Part shown: piece after piece, positions 1 to 10,216 of the stretch | Layout: every line of letters begins with the position of its first letter | Numbering within the stretch: the first letter of the stretch is position 1 | Source of the DNA: Cliona cf. orientalis | Taxonomy: Eukaryota; Porifera; Demospongiae; Clionaida; Clionaidae | Length of the DNA: 64,000 nt | NCBI GenBank assembly: GCA_963930775.1 | Contig: OZ005696.1 | Location: 1,674,001-1,738,000 of the forward strand | Direction of reading: 5' to 3' | Notes under the pieces: generated by a model | Database searches by the model: none | What the model was told of the DNA's origin: nothing | Seen by the model: only the letters and a program-made list of their open reading frames with translations | Position numbers and translations under genes: made by a program

Positions 1-105
1 AACGTTGGAGAGCTGTTCAATCGACAGCAGTCCTGGAAGGCAACACAGCCCTGCATGTATGACCATCCCATAGTGGATTGTTGGCAATAAAATTAATATT
101 TTTAT
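1..105 (-). pseudogene. 3' fragment of a fibrinogen-like copy (c0)
   Basis: About 105 bases at the left edge match the 3' part of copy c2 (4482-4575), including the codons for the CCRFN and PLWDGQG region. A 7-base insertion (catgtat) breaks the frame near 53-59, and the homology stops at about 105. The sequence that follows, 106-600, matches the region next to c2 (3395-4000) instead of gene body. This is therefore a remnant left by a duplication, not a working gene. The part left of base 1 is outside the window. Confidence 0.7.
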
Positions 106-835
106 TTTGTTAGCTGGTCATGCATATATTATATCTGAAGCTAAACAGTAGACTGATGCCTCTGTTATCACTGATCTCTCTCTTTTATATATAGAAGTCA
201 GTACTACAGCTATAGCAAGCTCATATTACATATGTGCATATGTGACCAGCTATGAGAAAAGGGACCATTTGGGAGTTTTTTGTTCGTAGTATGTAGCTTG
301 TTGCATGCATGGAGTATAATGTCGACAGTACTGTTCATGTAGCTAATCTGCTCTGTTTGTGCCTGTATATATGCTGTAGCTATACTCACTACCAGCTACT
401 GTACATAATTTCGTTGAAAGCAAGCTAACACTACCTGGAAAATTAGATCATAATGCACTAAGTACATTTCTCTGTAGCCATTAGTATTGTGGCATAATAC
501 TAGGAATCCTATATGAATAAACATATCAGGTTGTCTTACATGTAATGTATATATAGGTATAATTCTCAGTTTAGATACAGAATTTTATACTGCCTGTTAT
601 TTGGCATGAAATCAATGGGATCGATTATAAAGATGCTCCCATATTTAGTATCACTGCATGCATCCCGGGCACAATAAAAAAATTAAGAAGTATTCAAATA
701 CTATAATATATATATTATATATTGATGGATATGCACAGAGTACCATAAAACTAGCACATGCATGCATCATTACACAAGTTAGCATAGTACAGACAGCAGT
801 GCATCATAGTATATGGGAGTTTGCCACTGTTGAAA
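106..835. other. Intergenic, duplicated spacer
   Basis: No gene was found. Bases 106-210 match 3400-3510 with small indels (shared ggtcatgcatatat, tgatctctctc and gaagtcagtactacagct). Bases 490-835 match 5840-6184, the 3' side of copy c3 (shared aatcctatatgaataaa-like text and accataaaactagc). The left end of the array is thus made of duplicated blocks. Short ORFs here have no support. Confidence 0.6.
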
Positions 836-1813
836 TCATTGAACAAAAATTTCAATTAATTCAACAGGCGTATCCTCTTCCTCTAAGGAACTTGATCCAA
901 CTATGTTACTCATTATACGTATCTCAATGTCATCTGTAGTAGTCTGGTTTAGCTGCTTACAGAACCATGGAGGATTGTTGAATTCACAGCAGGAACTGGA
1001 GCCAGCACAGCCCTGGCCATCCCACAGTGGATTGTTGGTGATGAAGTTAATATTACTATTTCTCCTTCCAATTTCACAAAAGTAGTCCTCATTGACAAAG
1101 GGGGGTGCAGCATTTGTTGAAATTATACAAGGGCAATAATTTTGTCCTTCTCGTGCTTCAGCAAATGTCCAAATATGATTTCGTGGGTCCCCAAATGTAA
1201 TCGAAATGCCATCAGCATATGCATCATCAAGTGTTCGTTGATTTTGATTAATGTAGCCAAGAAATCCTTCTGGAGTTCCAAATTGATATGCAATGATTCT
1301 TCCACACACCCTGGAATAAGGAATTCCATAGGAAGTAAAGATGGCAGAATTGATGCCTGTATTGAGTTTCCTTCGACATGTGCGAATTGGTGACCGGACC
1401 TCTCTCCAACCATCTGGGCACTGTTCACTTGGATCAGACATGTTGAGGTAGGCAATACGCATCCACTTTCCATCACTTTCACCACAGCAACGATTCTCAT
1501 TCAAAGAGCAATAGACCAGCTGAGGTTCATTGGCAACATTCAACCAATAGTAGTCAGATGGGTGGCCTTGATAAATGTCTGCACATGAGCTTGCTGGAAA
1601 ATGCCTGTACACTCCAATGAACTGTTCAATGTTGCTGCTATTGAGATTTTGTCGAACTTGATTTTGTATTTGTGACCGTTGTGAAGGATTGGCACATACT
1701 TTACCATCAAAATTATCTGGCTCGATGATGACTGGCTGCAGAGTGATTTGTGCTCCAGTGAGGTAGTAGTATGCCAGGAGTAGTATGCCGCAATACAAGC
1801 GGTTGGATGGCAT
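836..1813 (-). CDS. Secreted fibrinogen-like protein, copy c1 (325 aa)
   Basis: Single-exon gene. Residues 1-21 form a signal peptide (hydrophobic run ILLLAYYYL, then TGAQ). A linker of about 40 residues follows, then an N-terminal fibrinogen-like part with SSCADIYQ, DYYWLNV, LVYCSLN and GKWMRIA, then a family-specific C-terminal half with YSRVCGRI, HIWTF, CPC, DYFCE, PLWDGQGC and WFCKQL. The protein ends in the acidic EEEDTPVELIEIFVQ. Proteins with this C-terminal half are known from sponges and cnidarians and have no assigned function. About 15 cysteines in the mature chain and several N-glycosylation sequons (NMS, NQT) fit an extracellular role. The N-terminus is class A (MPSNRLYCG), shared only with c2, while the last 130 residues are nearly those of c3. 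Ligand binding is inferred. Confidence 0.88.
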   Translation of the reverse strand: MPSNRLYCGILLLAYYYLTGAQITLQPVIIEPDNFDGKVCANPSQRSQIQNQVRQNLNSSNIEQFIGVYRHFPASSCADIYQGHPSDYYWLNVANEPQLVYCSLNENRCCGESDGKWMRIAYLNMSDPSEQCPDGWREVRSPIRTCRRKLNTGINSAIFTSYGIPYSRVCGRIIAYQFGTPEGFLGYINQNQRTLDDAYADGISITFGDPRNHIWTFAEAREGQNYCPCIISTNAAPPFVNEDYFCEIGRRNSNINFITNNPLWDGQGCAGSSSCCEFNNPPWFCKQLNQTTTDDIEIRIMSNIVGSSSLEEEDTPVELIEIFVQ

Positions 1814-3352
1814 GTTGTTGCAGTAGTGTGCAGCTGTAATAGTGATGATTCTAACTGTGTGATGACTGCATGGGTAAGTACTTTTTATGGTGATCTAGGG
1901 TAGCCTAGCATATCATGTTACATAAAGGAAATGTTCATAATTAGTTCCTATCTATGTTACTAGTAGCAAAAAACTTAGTGTGCTATGTTTGCATACAATG
2001 ATGTACACTACCGGCTACAAACTTCACTGTACATATTTATATGATTTATATCTAGAATACTATGTAGTAATTATATCGATGATTGAAAGATCACGTGTGG
2101 GGCGCCGGCTCCCTCATCAATCTTGGGAGGAGTCTAATGGGAAGTGGTATAGAATCAGGACAGTCTCATAAGTTGGATGCCAAGATCTTTCCCCTTTGAT
2201 GTCAAGAGCTGCGAGTGCTAAAAATAGTTATTGTGTTTCTATTGGCCACACCTTTTGATCACACTTAATCACGCTGTGTGAACTGTGCATGCTCGAGGAA
2301 ATCTGTATGCAGTGGAACCCCTCTCATCTAATGCCATACGCATGCACTAGCTACACCCCGCAGCTGCTGCATGCATTTGCAATCATCTTTCTATTCATGA
2401 TTGGTAATGGTGGCAATATGGGGTGCTGCTGACAAAAATAAGAATGATGATGATAATAATAATATTATCAAATACTGATAATGTCAACAATACTGGTGAG
2501 GTCAACTGATGACAATACATAGTTCTTCCAGATACAGTCTTTAATTTAGGGTATGCATGACATACCCAAGGAAAAAAAACCCCTAACACACACACAAAAA
2601 AACCTCAGTGAGGAAAAAAATAGTGAGTGAGGGGAAAAAAACCCGTGAGTCCGCTGCACATCAAGTGCCCAGGAGTAGTTCTGCATGTACCGGCTCTGTG
2701 TAATGCACCCTAGAAGTGTATCTCAGTAGGAAGATATACAATATGAAATTAGTTCTGAATTAATTCAAACTAACCTGCACGATAAAGTTTACCAGAACGC
2801 TGGTTGATAGCAGCAGAATTGCCGAGAGTGACTACTCCATTCCCGCCACACCTTTAAATACCTACATGCTCGCACCAACCAGACTACATGATGTTACACA
2901 ATAACACATCATACCGGCGCCTGCGCAACGACGCATGCGTATTACTGCAAGCGATAAGAGCTAATTTTCTCTCTAATTCGTTGCACTCAACCGATAGAAA
3001 ATACACCTCTAGGTGTCCTCACTTCAGGGGTAGTTTTTTGTACACTGTTCTATGTAGCTGGGACCGTGCATGGTATCCTGATTATAGGAGATGTCCTCAT
3101 TCAGGGGTGTCCTTATAATCTGCACATGAGCTGGCAGGAGTGTGCCTGCATGCATATATGTATATATAGTCCAAGGATTCTGTTGTTGAGATGTTGTAGC
3201 TACAACTTCAGTGAGCTTGAATTGACTGTTCATTGGCACATAATATGCTATGGAACATCGTCTATAGTATATATGATTTCTGCTCCACCGAGACTGCAAC
3301 ACGCCAAGAATAGTGCACAATAATATAACTTTCCTAGTATACACAGTTGGTT

Positions 3353-3406
3353 GACAACAATCCATAATATTGTTAGCTGCAGCTAACAATATTATGGATA
3401 GTTGTC
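3353..3406. repeat. 54-bp near-perfect palindrome
   Basis: The left arm 3353-3379 and right arm 3380-3406 are reverse complements with one mismatch and no loop. The inner 40 bases (3360-3399) are a perfect palindrome centred on agctgcagct. It lies at the edge of a segment duplicated at 106. It could extrude as a cruciform, or be the scar or end of an inverted-repeat element. Confidence 0.85.
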
Positions 3407-4032
3407 ATGGTCATGCATATATCTGAAGCCTTCAAAACAGTAGTGTTATTGATGCCTCTGCTATACATGTCACTGATCTCTCTCGTTTATAGAAGTCAGT
3501 ACTACAGCTACCGTACTTAATCCATGGAAAAAATAATTTCAATTTTGGAAAACGCGCGTTTTTCTGGTAAAGGTCGTCAATCCCTCCATATATAAGCGTT
3601 ATGAGAATTCGTAAAATGCTAATTTATTGCGTTAAATTGGATCATGCGTTGTATTCGATTAACTATGGTATAGCAAGCTCGTAATTATTATCCATATATT
3701 ATAGCAAAAGTGAAGAGGAGTGAACTGCCTTATTTGCACATATATTATATACTATAGTCATCCAACAACGACAGTTCTCATATAATCCAGATACACTGTT
3801 TACTGTGGTGTACACATGCAATCATGCTGTCTTAATTATTTGATTTTTAGGGAGGACACTACCTGGAAAAGTAGATAATGCACTTAAGTACATTTCTCCG
3901 TAGCCATTGATTTTGTAGTATAATGAAACACTAATGTGCGTCATTAGTGTATCCATAATAATAAGACTCAGACCGCTGGCTATCTACACATTCTATACAC
4001 ATTATTATCATCATCCTCTACGGTGCATGCAT

Positions 4033-4186
4033 AGTTACCTGGAAAAATTTCCTACTCGCATATAATTGTACATATGGCGATCCCGTACCAAACTGCCAAA
4101 TTTAAATATGAATCTTGCAATAGCGATTTTGGGCTCAACCTCCAAAATTTAATTCCCGCCAATATTTCTGGTTAAATGGTATTACC
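4033..4186. mobile_element. MITE-like element, family B copy
   Basis: About 150 bases match the reverse complement of 30178-30356 (shared atggcgatcccgtacc, aatagcgatt, ttcccgccaatatttctgg). The ends are imperfect inverted repeats around a tacctggaaaa / tttctggttaaatggta pair. It has no coding capacity, so a non-autonomous DNA element is inferred. Boundaries are approximate. Confidence 0.55.
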
Positions 4187-4355
4187 TTTACAGGAATTCA
4201 GTATTCACACACTATATAATAATTATGATGAATATGCATAGATTTAGTGTGATGATCATAGCATATGACATTGTATGCATCACTATACAAAAGTTAATAA
4301 GAAGTGCATCATGATAGTGTATACAATAATTATAAGACTTTGTCACTGTTTGAGA

Positions 4356-5324
4356 TCATTGAACAAAAATCTCAATTAGCTCAACGGGTGTATCCTCTCC
4401 CTCAAGGAAATTGGAATCAGATGCACGACTCATTATGCGTATCTCAATATCTTCTGTGGTAGGCTGGGCTAGCTGCTTGCAAAACGTTGGAGGGCTGTTG
4501 AATCGACAGCAGTCCTGGAAGGCAACACAGCCCTGACCATCCCATAGTGGATTGTTGGCAATAAAATTACCATTTCGGCTTCCAATTTCACAAAAGTAGT
4601 CATTTTCGACAAATGAAGGCGCAGCAGTTCCGTCACTAATACAAGGACATCTACGTTCATTTTCTCGTGCAGCAGCAAATGTCCAAATGTGATTTCTTGG
4701 GTAACCAAATGTAACTGAAATTCCATCAACGTATGGTCCATCGATTGACTCAGGGGTCTCAAACTGATCATCAAATCCATTTGGAGTTCCAAATTGATAT
4801 GCAACGATTCGTCCACATACCCTGGAATAAGGAATTCCATAGGAGGTGTAGTTGACTGAGTTGATGCTTATATCCATTTGCCTTCGACATGTGCGAATTG
4901 GTGACTGGACCTCTCTCCAACCATCTGGGCACTGTTCACTTGGATCAGACATGTTGAGGTAGGCAATACGCATCCACTTTCTATCACTTTCACCACAGCA
5001 ACGATTCTCATTCAAAGAGCAATAGATCAGCTGAGGTTCATTGGCAACATTCAACCAATAGTAGCCAGATGGGTGGCCTTGATAAATGTCGGCACATGAG
5101 CTTGCTGGAAAATGCCTGTACACTCCAATGAACTGTTCAATGATGCTGCTATTGAGACTTTGTCGAACTTGGGTTTGTATTTGTAAGCGTTGTGAAGGAT
5201 TGGCACATACTTCACCATCAGAATTATCTGGCTCGATGATGACTGGCTGCAGAGTGATTTGTGCTCCAGCGAGGTAGCAGTATGCCAGGAGTAGTATGCC
5301 ACAATACAAGCGGTTGGATGGCAT
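4356..5324 (-). CDS. Secreted fibrinogen-like protein, copy c2 (322 aa)
   Basis: Class A N-terminus (MPSNRLYCG, signal peptide ending near LAGAQ), about 90% like c1 through the core. The C-terminal half is the most divergent of the array: NGFDDQFETPESIDGPYVDG replaces the usual IDEAYVDG region, and VAFQDCCRFNSPPTFC replaces AGSSSCCEFN-type text. The tryptophan of the usual PPWFC is threonine here, and the core has DRKWMRI for DGKWMRI. It ends EGEDTPVELIEIFVQ. The c0 fragment derives from this subtype. The ORF is intact. The usual upstream block and C-tract were not seen in front of it (5325-6184). Confidence 0.88.
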   Translation of the reverse strand: MPSNRLYCGILLLAYCYLAGAQITLQPVIIEPDNSDGEVCANPSQRLQIQTQVRQSLNSSIIEQFIGVYRHFPASSCADIYQGHPSGYYWLNVANEPQLIYCSLNENRCCGESDRKWMRIAYLNMSDPSEQCPDGWREVQSPIRTCRRQMDISINSVNYTSYGIPYSRVCGRIVAYQFGTPNGFDDQFETPESIDGPYVDGISVTFGYPRNHIWTFAAARENERRCPCISDGTAAPSFVENDYFCEIGSRNGNFIANNPLWDGQGCVAFQDCCRFNSPPTFCKQLAQPTTEDIEIRIMSRASDSNFLEGEDTPVELIEIFVQ

Positions 5325-6184
5325 GTTGTTGCAGTAGACTAAGTGTGCAGCTGTAATAGTGATGATTCTAACTGTGTGATGACTGCATGGGCAAGTACTT
5401 TTTATAGTGCTCTAGCTTAGCTTAGCTTAGCCTAGCATAGCAGCTTGAATATCACTATTTGAAGCCATTTTTTGCCTGCATTCTATACAATACATAAGAA
5501 GGATTGAAGATCAATTTATGAATGATCTTTCCAAATCAAAATGAATTTGACTCAAGGAAAGCGGTATTACTTGAATAGATAGATTTTATGAATACTCGGA
5601 AAGCTTATATTCTGTGGTTTAATAATATTATTATCTTGAATAGCTTTTATGAATGCTCGGAAAGCTTAAGTTATGTGGTTTAATATTATCTGGTATCTTT
5701 CCCTTGACTTTAACTTATTGAGTATATGCTTCCTCATAATATCATGATTGTGTCTTTGAGCTTCATGCCTTTCATGCACTACTTCCACCGTAAGATCTCC
5801 TACAATGACTATTCATGTCCATGCATAGTAGCTGTAAGCATACATATAATGCTAGGAAATCCTATGAATAAATATATCAGGTCATCTTACATGTGATGCA
5901 TGTATATGAGATAGGTAATTCTCAGTTTAGACACAGGAATTCTAAGAATATTATACTGCCTGCTATTTGACATGAATGGGATCGATTATTTAAATCTAGG
6001 TTCTCCTATAATTTAGTATCACTGCATCCCAGGCACAATATAAAATTAAGAAGTATTCAAATACTATGCATATATTGATGGGTATGCACAGAGTACCATA
6101 AAACTAGCGCATACATGCATCATTACACAAGTTAGCATTGTACAGTAGTGAATCATAGTGTATGGGACTTTGCCACTGTTGAAA
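5325..6184. other. Array spacer without gene
   Basis: The promoter side of c2 lies just above 5324 and the 3' flank of c3 occupies about 5840-6184, the latter duplicated at 490-835. The short direct repeat ttatgaat(g/a)ctcggaaagctta occurs at about 5587 and 5647. Nothing coding was recognised. Confidence 0.5.
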
Positions 6185-7186
6185 TCATTGTACAAAAATT
6201 TCAATTAATTCAACAGGCGTATCCTCTTCCTCTAAGGAATTAGATCCAACTATGCTACCCATTATACGTATCTCAATATCATCTGTGGTAGTCTGGCTTA
6301 GCTGCTTACAGAACCATGGAGGGCTGTTGAATTCACAGCAAGAACTGGAGCCAGCACAGCCCTGACCATCCCATAGTGGGTTGTTGGTGATGAAGTTAAT
6401 ATTATTATTTCTCCTTCCAATTTCACAAAAGTAGTCCTCGTTGACAAAGGGAGGTGCAGCATTTGTTGGAATTATACAAGGGCAATGATTTTCACCTGCT
6501 CGTGTTGCAGCAAATGTCCAAATATGATTTCGTGGGTCCCCAAATGTAATCGAAATGCCATCAGCATATGCATCATCAAGTGTTCGTTGATTTTGATTAA
6601 TGTAGCCAAGAAATCCTTCTGGAGTTCCAAATTGATATGCAACGATTCTCCCACACACCCTGGAATAAGGAATTCCGTAGGAGGTGTACTTGACTGAGTT
6701 GATGTTCATATTCCTTTGCCTTCGACATGTGCGAATTGGTGACTGGACCTCTCTCCAACCATCTGGGCACTGTGCACTTGGATCAGACATGTTGAGGTAG
6801 GCAATACGCATCCACTTTCCATCACTTTCACCACAGCAACGATTCTCATTCAAAGAGCAATAGACCAGCTGAGATTTATTGGTAACATTAAACCAGTAGT
6901 AGTCCGATGGGTTGCTTTGATAAATATCTGCACATGAGCTTGCTGGAAAACTTTTGTATAGTCCGTAGAGCTGCGGAAGAATGCTAGTGTTGAAAGTTCC
7001 TTCAACTTCATTTGCTAGTTGCGAATGGTGAGCGCTGCTGAGAGTACATCCTCCATTATTGTCTACTCTCTTCATCTCAATGCTAGCTGGCCTAACGGGA
7101 GGTTGTGCTGCAACGACACTGCAGCACACCACTATCATAATCGTAGCATATTGTACTAGGTTGCTTGAGTTTTTCATATTGCACAA
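6185..7186 (-). CDS. Secreted fibrinogen-like protein, copy c3 (333 aa), chimeric
   Basis: Class X N-terminus (MCNMKNSSNLV; hydrophobic IMIVVCCSVVA to about residue 28). Reference landmarks for the family: CADIYQ at 85-90, YYWFNV 96-101, VYCSLN 108-113, CC 117-118, KWMRIAYLN 124-132, CPDGWRE 140-146, YSRVCGR 174-180, ISITFG 211-216, HIWTFA 221-226, CPC 235-237, DYFCE 251-255, PLWDGQGC 270-277, CC 283-284, PPWFC 289-293, end DTPVELIEIFVQ. From about residue 185 it is nearly identical to c1 (GFLGYINQNQRTLDDAYADG), although the N-termini are unrelated, so c3 is a recombinant. The translation could also begin at the second methionine (MKNSS). The usual GHP after CADIYQ is SNP. Confidence 0.9.
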   Translation of the reverse strand: MCNMKNSSNLVQYATIMIVVCCSVVAAQPPVRPASIEMKRVDNNGGCTLSSAHHSQLANEVEGTFNTSILPQLYGLYKSFPASSCADIYQSNPSDYYWFNVTNKSQLVYCSLNENRCCGESDGKWMRIAYLNMSDPSAQCPDGWREVQSPIRTCRRQRNMNINSVKYTSYGIPYSRVCGRIVAYQFGTPEGFLGYINQNQRTLDDAYADGISITFGDPRNHIWTFAATRAGENHCPCIIPTNAAPPFVNEDYFCEIGRRNNNINFITNNPLWDGQGCAGSSSCCEFNSPPWFCKQLSQTTTDDIEIRIMGSIVGSNSLEEEDTPVELIEIFVQ

Positions 7187-7651
7187 AAGAGATGTTTATA
7201 ATTAGCTGAAGGTTAGTTTCTGTTGTTGATCACTTGCTGCGTGCATGTGCTGAGGACTTGGAGTACATTTCCTGGTAGCAAAAGTGTGCTGTGTTTGCAT
7301 ACAATAGATGCATACTACCGGTAAAAACTTTCACTGTTCATTAATTTCATAGCAATCGTGCAGTGCAGCATTTATTGTGATTCTATTAGCCACACCTTTC
7401 GAGCACACCTAATCATGCTATGGAAACTCTCCATGCTCTAGGAAATTCAGTATAGCCCCCCCCCCCATGCATATGTTTTAATGTGGTCACAAACTCGCCC
7501 AAATCACAACACCTCTCTTCCTGCTGAAGTTCATAAACTGCAGGGGTAAGTGCTCTATAGAGAGCCCTGAAACAGTGATATAGTTTACATTACAATAATA
7601 TTATTACAACATGCATGCAATTTTGAAGGAAGTTACTGGTTTGATGGTTAA
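7187..7651. promoter_or_regulatory. Class X upstream region with C-tract (c3)
   Basis: On the minus strand this is the region upstream of c3. It shares with other copies the text around ctgctgcgtg, ttgcatacaatagatgc, aaactttcactgttcatt, the block attagccacacctttcgagcacac (AGGTGTGGCT on the coding strand), and an 11-C run at 7456-7466 (G-run on the coding strand). An ATAAATGCTGC-like TATA candidate lies near 7363. The 3' flank of c4 begins at about 7500. The promoter function is inferred from conservation only. Confidence 0.5.
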
Positions 7652-8635
7652 TTATTGTTGGACATATATCTCAATTAAGTTTATAGGTACGTCCTCATCC
7701 TCAAGCTTATAATTATTCACAGCACTACTCATTATACGGATCTCAATATCCTCTGTAGTAGTCTGGTTTAGCTGCTTACAGAACCATGGAGGGTTGTTGA
7801 ATTCACAGCAGGAACTGGAGCCAGCACAGCCCTGACCATTCCATAGTGGGCTGTCAAAATATATTCCAGTAATTCTATTTCTGTCTTCACAAAAGTGGTC
7901 CTCACCAACAAAAGGAGGTGTAGCTCTTCCATTCATAATACATGGACAGTTATGATTATCTGTACTTATTGTTGCAGCGAACGTCCAAATGTGATGTCTT
8001 GGGTGGCCAAACGTGATTGAAATTCCATCAACATATGCTTCATCAATTTCTCTTGGATTTATATTGCTAAATCCATTTGGAGTTCCATATTGATATGCAC
8101 TGATTCTTCCACACACCCTGGAATAAGGAATTCCATAGGAGGTGTAGTTGACTGAGTTGATTTTTGTACCATTTTTCCTTCGACATGTGCGAATTGGTGA
8201 CTGGACCTCTCTCCAACCATCTGGGCACTGTGCATTTGGATCAGACATGTTGAGGTAGGCAATACGCATCCACTTTCCATCACTTTCACCACAGCAACGA
8301 TTCTCATTCAAAGAGCAATAGATCAGCTGAGGTTCATTGGTAACATTCAACCAGTAGTAGTCCGATGGGTGGCCTTGATAAATATCTGCACATGAGCTTG
8401 CTGGAAAACTTTTGTATAGTCCGTAGAGCTGTGGAAGAATGCTAATGTTGAAAGTTTCTTCTACTTCATTTGCTAGTTGCGAATGGCGAGCGCTGCTGAG
8501 AGTACATCCTCTGTTATTGTCTACTCTCTTCATCTGAATGCTAGCTGGCCTAATGGGAGGTTGTGCTGCAATGACACTGCAGCAAACCACTATCATAACC
8601 GTGGCGTGTTTTACTAGGTTGCTTGAGTTTTTCAT
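7652..8635 (-). CDS. Secreted fibrinogen-like protein, copy c4 (327 aa)
   Basis: Class X N-terminus MKNSSNLVKHATVM, with signal peptide up to about VIAAQ. The linker reads VDNNRGC and the pre-core VEETFNIS, as in c7. The C-terminal modules are SNINPREIDEAYVDG, ISTDNHNCPC, DRNRITGIYFDSPLWNGQGC, AGSSSCCEFN, and the ending EDEDVPINLIEIYVQQ, as in most class X genes. The gene plus its upstream spacer (8636-9238) is close to c7 plus 13217-13834, so both arose by one block duplication, after which the IYFDSP module was exchanged (c7 has VAFLDDNP). The ORF is intact. Confidence 0.9.
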   Translation of the reverse strand: MKNSSNLVKHATVMIVVCCSVIAAQPPIRPASIQMKRVDNNRGCTLSSARHSQLANEVEETFNISILPQLYGLYKSFPASSCADIYQGHPSDYYWLNVTNEPQLIYCSLNENRCCGESDGKWMRIAYLNMSDPNAQCPDGWREVQSPIRTCRRKNGTKINSVNYTSYGIPYSRVCGRISAYQYGTPNGFSNINPREIDEAYVDGISITFGHPRHHIWTFAATISTDNHNCPCIMNGRATPPFVGEDHFCEDRNRITGIYFDSPLWNGQGCAGSSSCCEFNNPPWFCKQLNQTTTEDIEIRIMSSAVNNYKLEDEDVPINLIEIYVQQ

Positions 8636-9238
8636 ATTGTATAAAAGTGATGTTTACAATTAGCTCCTATATTTCTATGAAGGTTAGTTTCTGTTGTTGA
8701 TCACTTGCTGCGTGTGCTGTGGACTTGGAGTGCATTTCCTCATAGCAGAAGTGTGCTGTGTTTGCATACAATAGATGCATACTACCGGCAAAAACTTTCA
8801 CTGTTCATTAATTTTCATACCAATCATGCAATGCAGCATTTATTGTGTTTCTATTAGCCACACCTTTCGAGCACACCTAATCATGCTATGGAAACTCTCC
8901 ATATTCTAGGAAATTCAGTTATAGCCCCCCCTCCCCCACGCATAATTATGATAAGCGTAGATTAATGTGGTCACAAACTCATCCAAACCACACCACCTCT
9001 GTTCCTGCTGAAGTTTATATACTGGGTAATATGTGCTCTATAGAGAGCCCTGAAATAGTGATATAGTTTACATTACAATTATTACACAAACTCGCCCAAA
9101 CCACACCACCTCTCTTCCTGCTGAAGTTCATAAACTGGGTATGTGCTCTATAGAGAGCCCTGAAACAGAGATATAGTTTACATTACAATTATTACAGCAT
9201 GCATGCAATTTTGAAGGAAGTTACTGTTTGATGGTTAA
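8636..9238. promoter_or_regulatory. Class X upstream region with internal duplication (c4)
   Basis: The standard class X block is followed by the C-tract at 8925-8937. A segment of about 105 bases (caaactc(g/a)cccaaaccacaccacctct... to ...tttacattacaattatta) occurs twice in tandem, at about 8972-9077 and 9078-9197. The same internal duplication is in 13557-13795, confirming the c4/c7 block duplication. No coding potential was seen. Confidence 0.55.
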
Positions 9239-10216
9239 TTATTGTTGGACATATATCTCAATTAAGTTTATAGGTACATCCTCTTCCTCAAGGTAATTAT
9301 TATTCTCTGCACTACTCATTATGCGTATCTCCATATCATCTGTGGTAGTCTGGTTTAGCTGCTTACAGAACCATGGAGGGCTGTTGAATTCACAGCAGGA
9401 ACTGGAGCTAGCACAGCCCTGGCCATCCCATAGCGGATTGTCGTCAAGAAAAGTTATGTTATTAATTTGTGCCCCAACTTCACAAAAGTGGTCCTCACTG
9501 ACAAAAAGAGGTGTAGCTCTTCCATTCATAATGCAGGGACAGTTATGATTTTCTGTACTTTTTGTTGCAGCGAACGTCCAAATGTGATGTCTTGGGTGGC
9601 CAAACGTGATCGAAATTCCATCGACATATGCTTCATCAATTATTTGTGGATTTTTACTGCCAAATCCTTCTGGATTTCCAAATTGATATGCAACGATTCT
9701 TCCACACACCCTGGAATAAGGAATTCCATAGGAAGTGTAGTTGACTGAATTAATGCTTGTATTGAGTTTCCTTCGACATGTGCGAATTGGTGACTGGACC
9801 TCTCTCCAACCATCTGGGCACTGTTCACTTGGATCAGACATGTTGAGGTAGGCAATACGCATCCACTTTCCATCACTTTCACCACAGCAACGATTCTCAT
9901 TCAAAGAGCAATAGACCAGCTGAGGTTCATTGATAACATTCAACCAGTAGTAGTCCGATGGGTGGCCTTGATAAATATCTGCACATGAGCTTGCTGGAAA
10001 ACTTTTGTATAGTCCGTAGAGCTGCGGAAGAATGCTAGTGTTGATAATTCCTTCAACTTCATTTGCTAGTTGTGAATGGCGAGCGCTGCTGGGAGTACAT
10101 CCTTCATTATTGTCTACTCTCTTCATCTCAATGCTAGCTGGCCTAACGGGAGGTTGTGCTGCAACGACACTGCAGCACACCACTACCATAACCGTAGCGT
10201 ATCGTAGGTTTTTCAT
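9239..10216 (-). CDS. Secreted fibrinogen-like protein, copy c5 (325 aa)
   Basis: Class Y N-terminus (MKNLRYATVMVVVCC), lacking the SSNLVQ stretch of class X. The pre-core has VEGIINTS. The modules are FGSKNPQIIDEAYVDG, KSTENHNCPC, VGAQINNITFLDDNPLWDGQGC and ASSSSCCEFNSP, and the end is EEEDVPINLIEIYVQQ. The upstream region is the class Y type, which c9, c13 and c15 share. Residue VI replaces VT/VA before the NEPQLVY segment. The ORF is intact with no premature stops. Confidence 0.9.
   Translation of the reverse strand: MKNLRYATVMVVVCCSVVAAQPPVRPASIEMKRVDNNEGCTPSSARHSQLANEVEGIINTSILPQLYGLYKSFPASSCADIYQGHPSDYYWLNVINEPQLVYCSLNENRCCGESDGKWMRIAYLNMSDPSEQCPDGWREVQSPIRTCRRKLNTSINSVNYTSYGIPYSRVCGRIVAYQFGNPEGFGSKNPQIIDEAYVDGISITFGHPRHHIWTFAATKSTENHNCPCIMNGRATPLFVSEDHFCEVGAQINNITFLDDNPLWDGQGCASSSSCCEFNSPPWFCKQLNQTTTDDMEIRIMSSAENNNYLEEEDVPINLIEIYVQQ

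Larger units (their letters stand above)
1814..4355. other. Large array spacer with duplicated non-coding blocks
   Basis: No gene is supported. Bases 2222-2330 are a diverged copy of the upstream block found in front of most copies (shared tattgtgtttctatt, ccacacctttt and gaggaaatctg). A near-perfect 54-base palindrome lies at 3353-3406. The segment after it (3395-3900) is repeated at 106-500. A small inverted-repeat element lies at about 4033-4186. Bases 2570-2650 are purine-rich and low complexity. Small ORFs here lack family similarity and good codon use. Confidence 0.6.

Noticed and set aside
3118..3150. Possible relic of an array gene (tctgcacatgagctggcaggagtgtgcctg resembles the CADIY region)
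   Set aside because: Only about 30 bases are similar and nothing around them matches, so chance or a tiny relic cannot be told apart.
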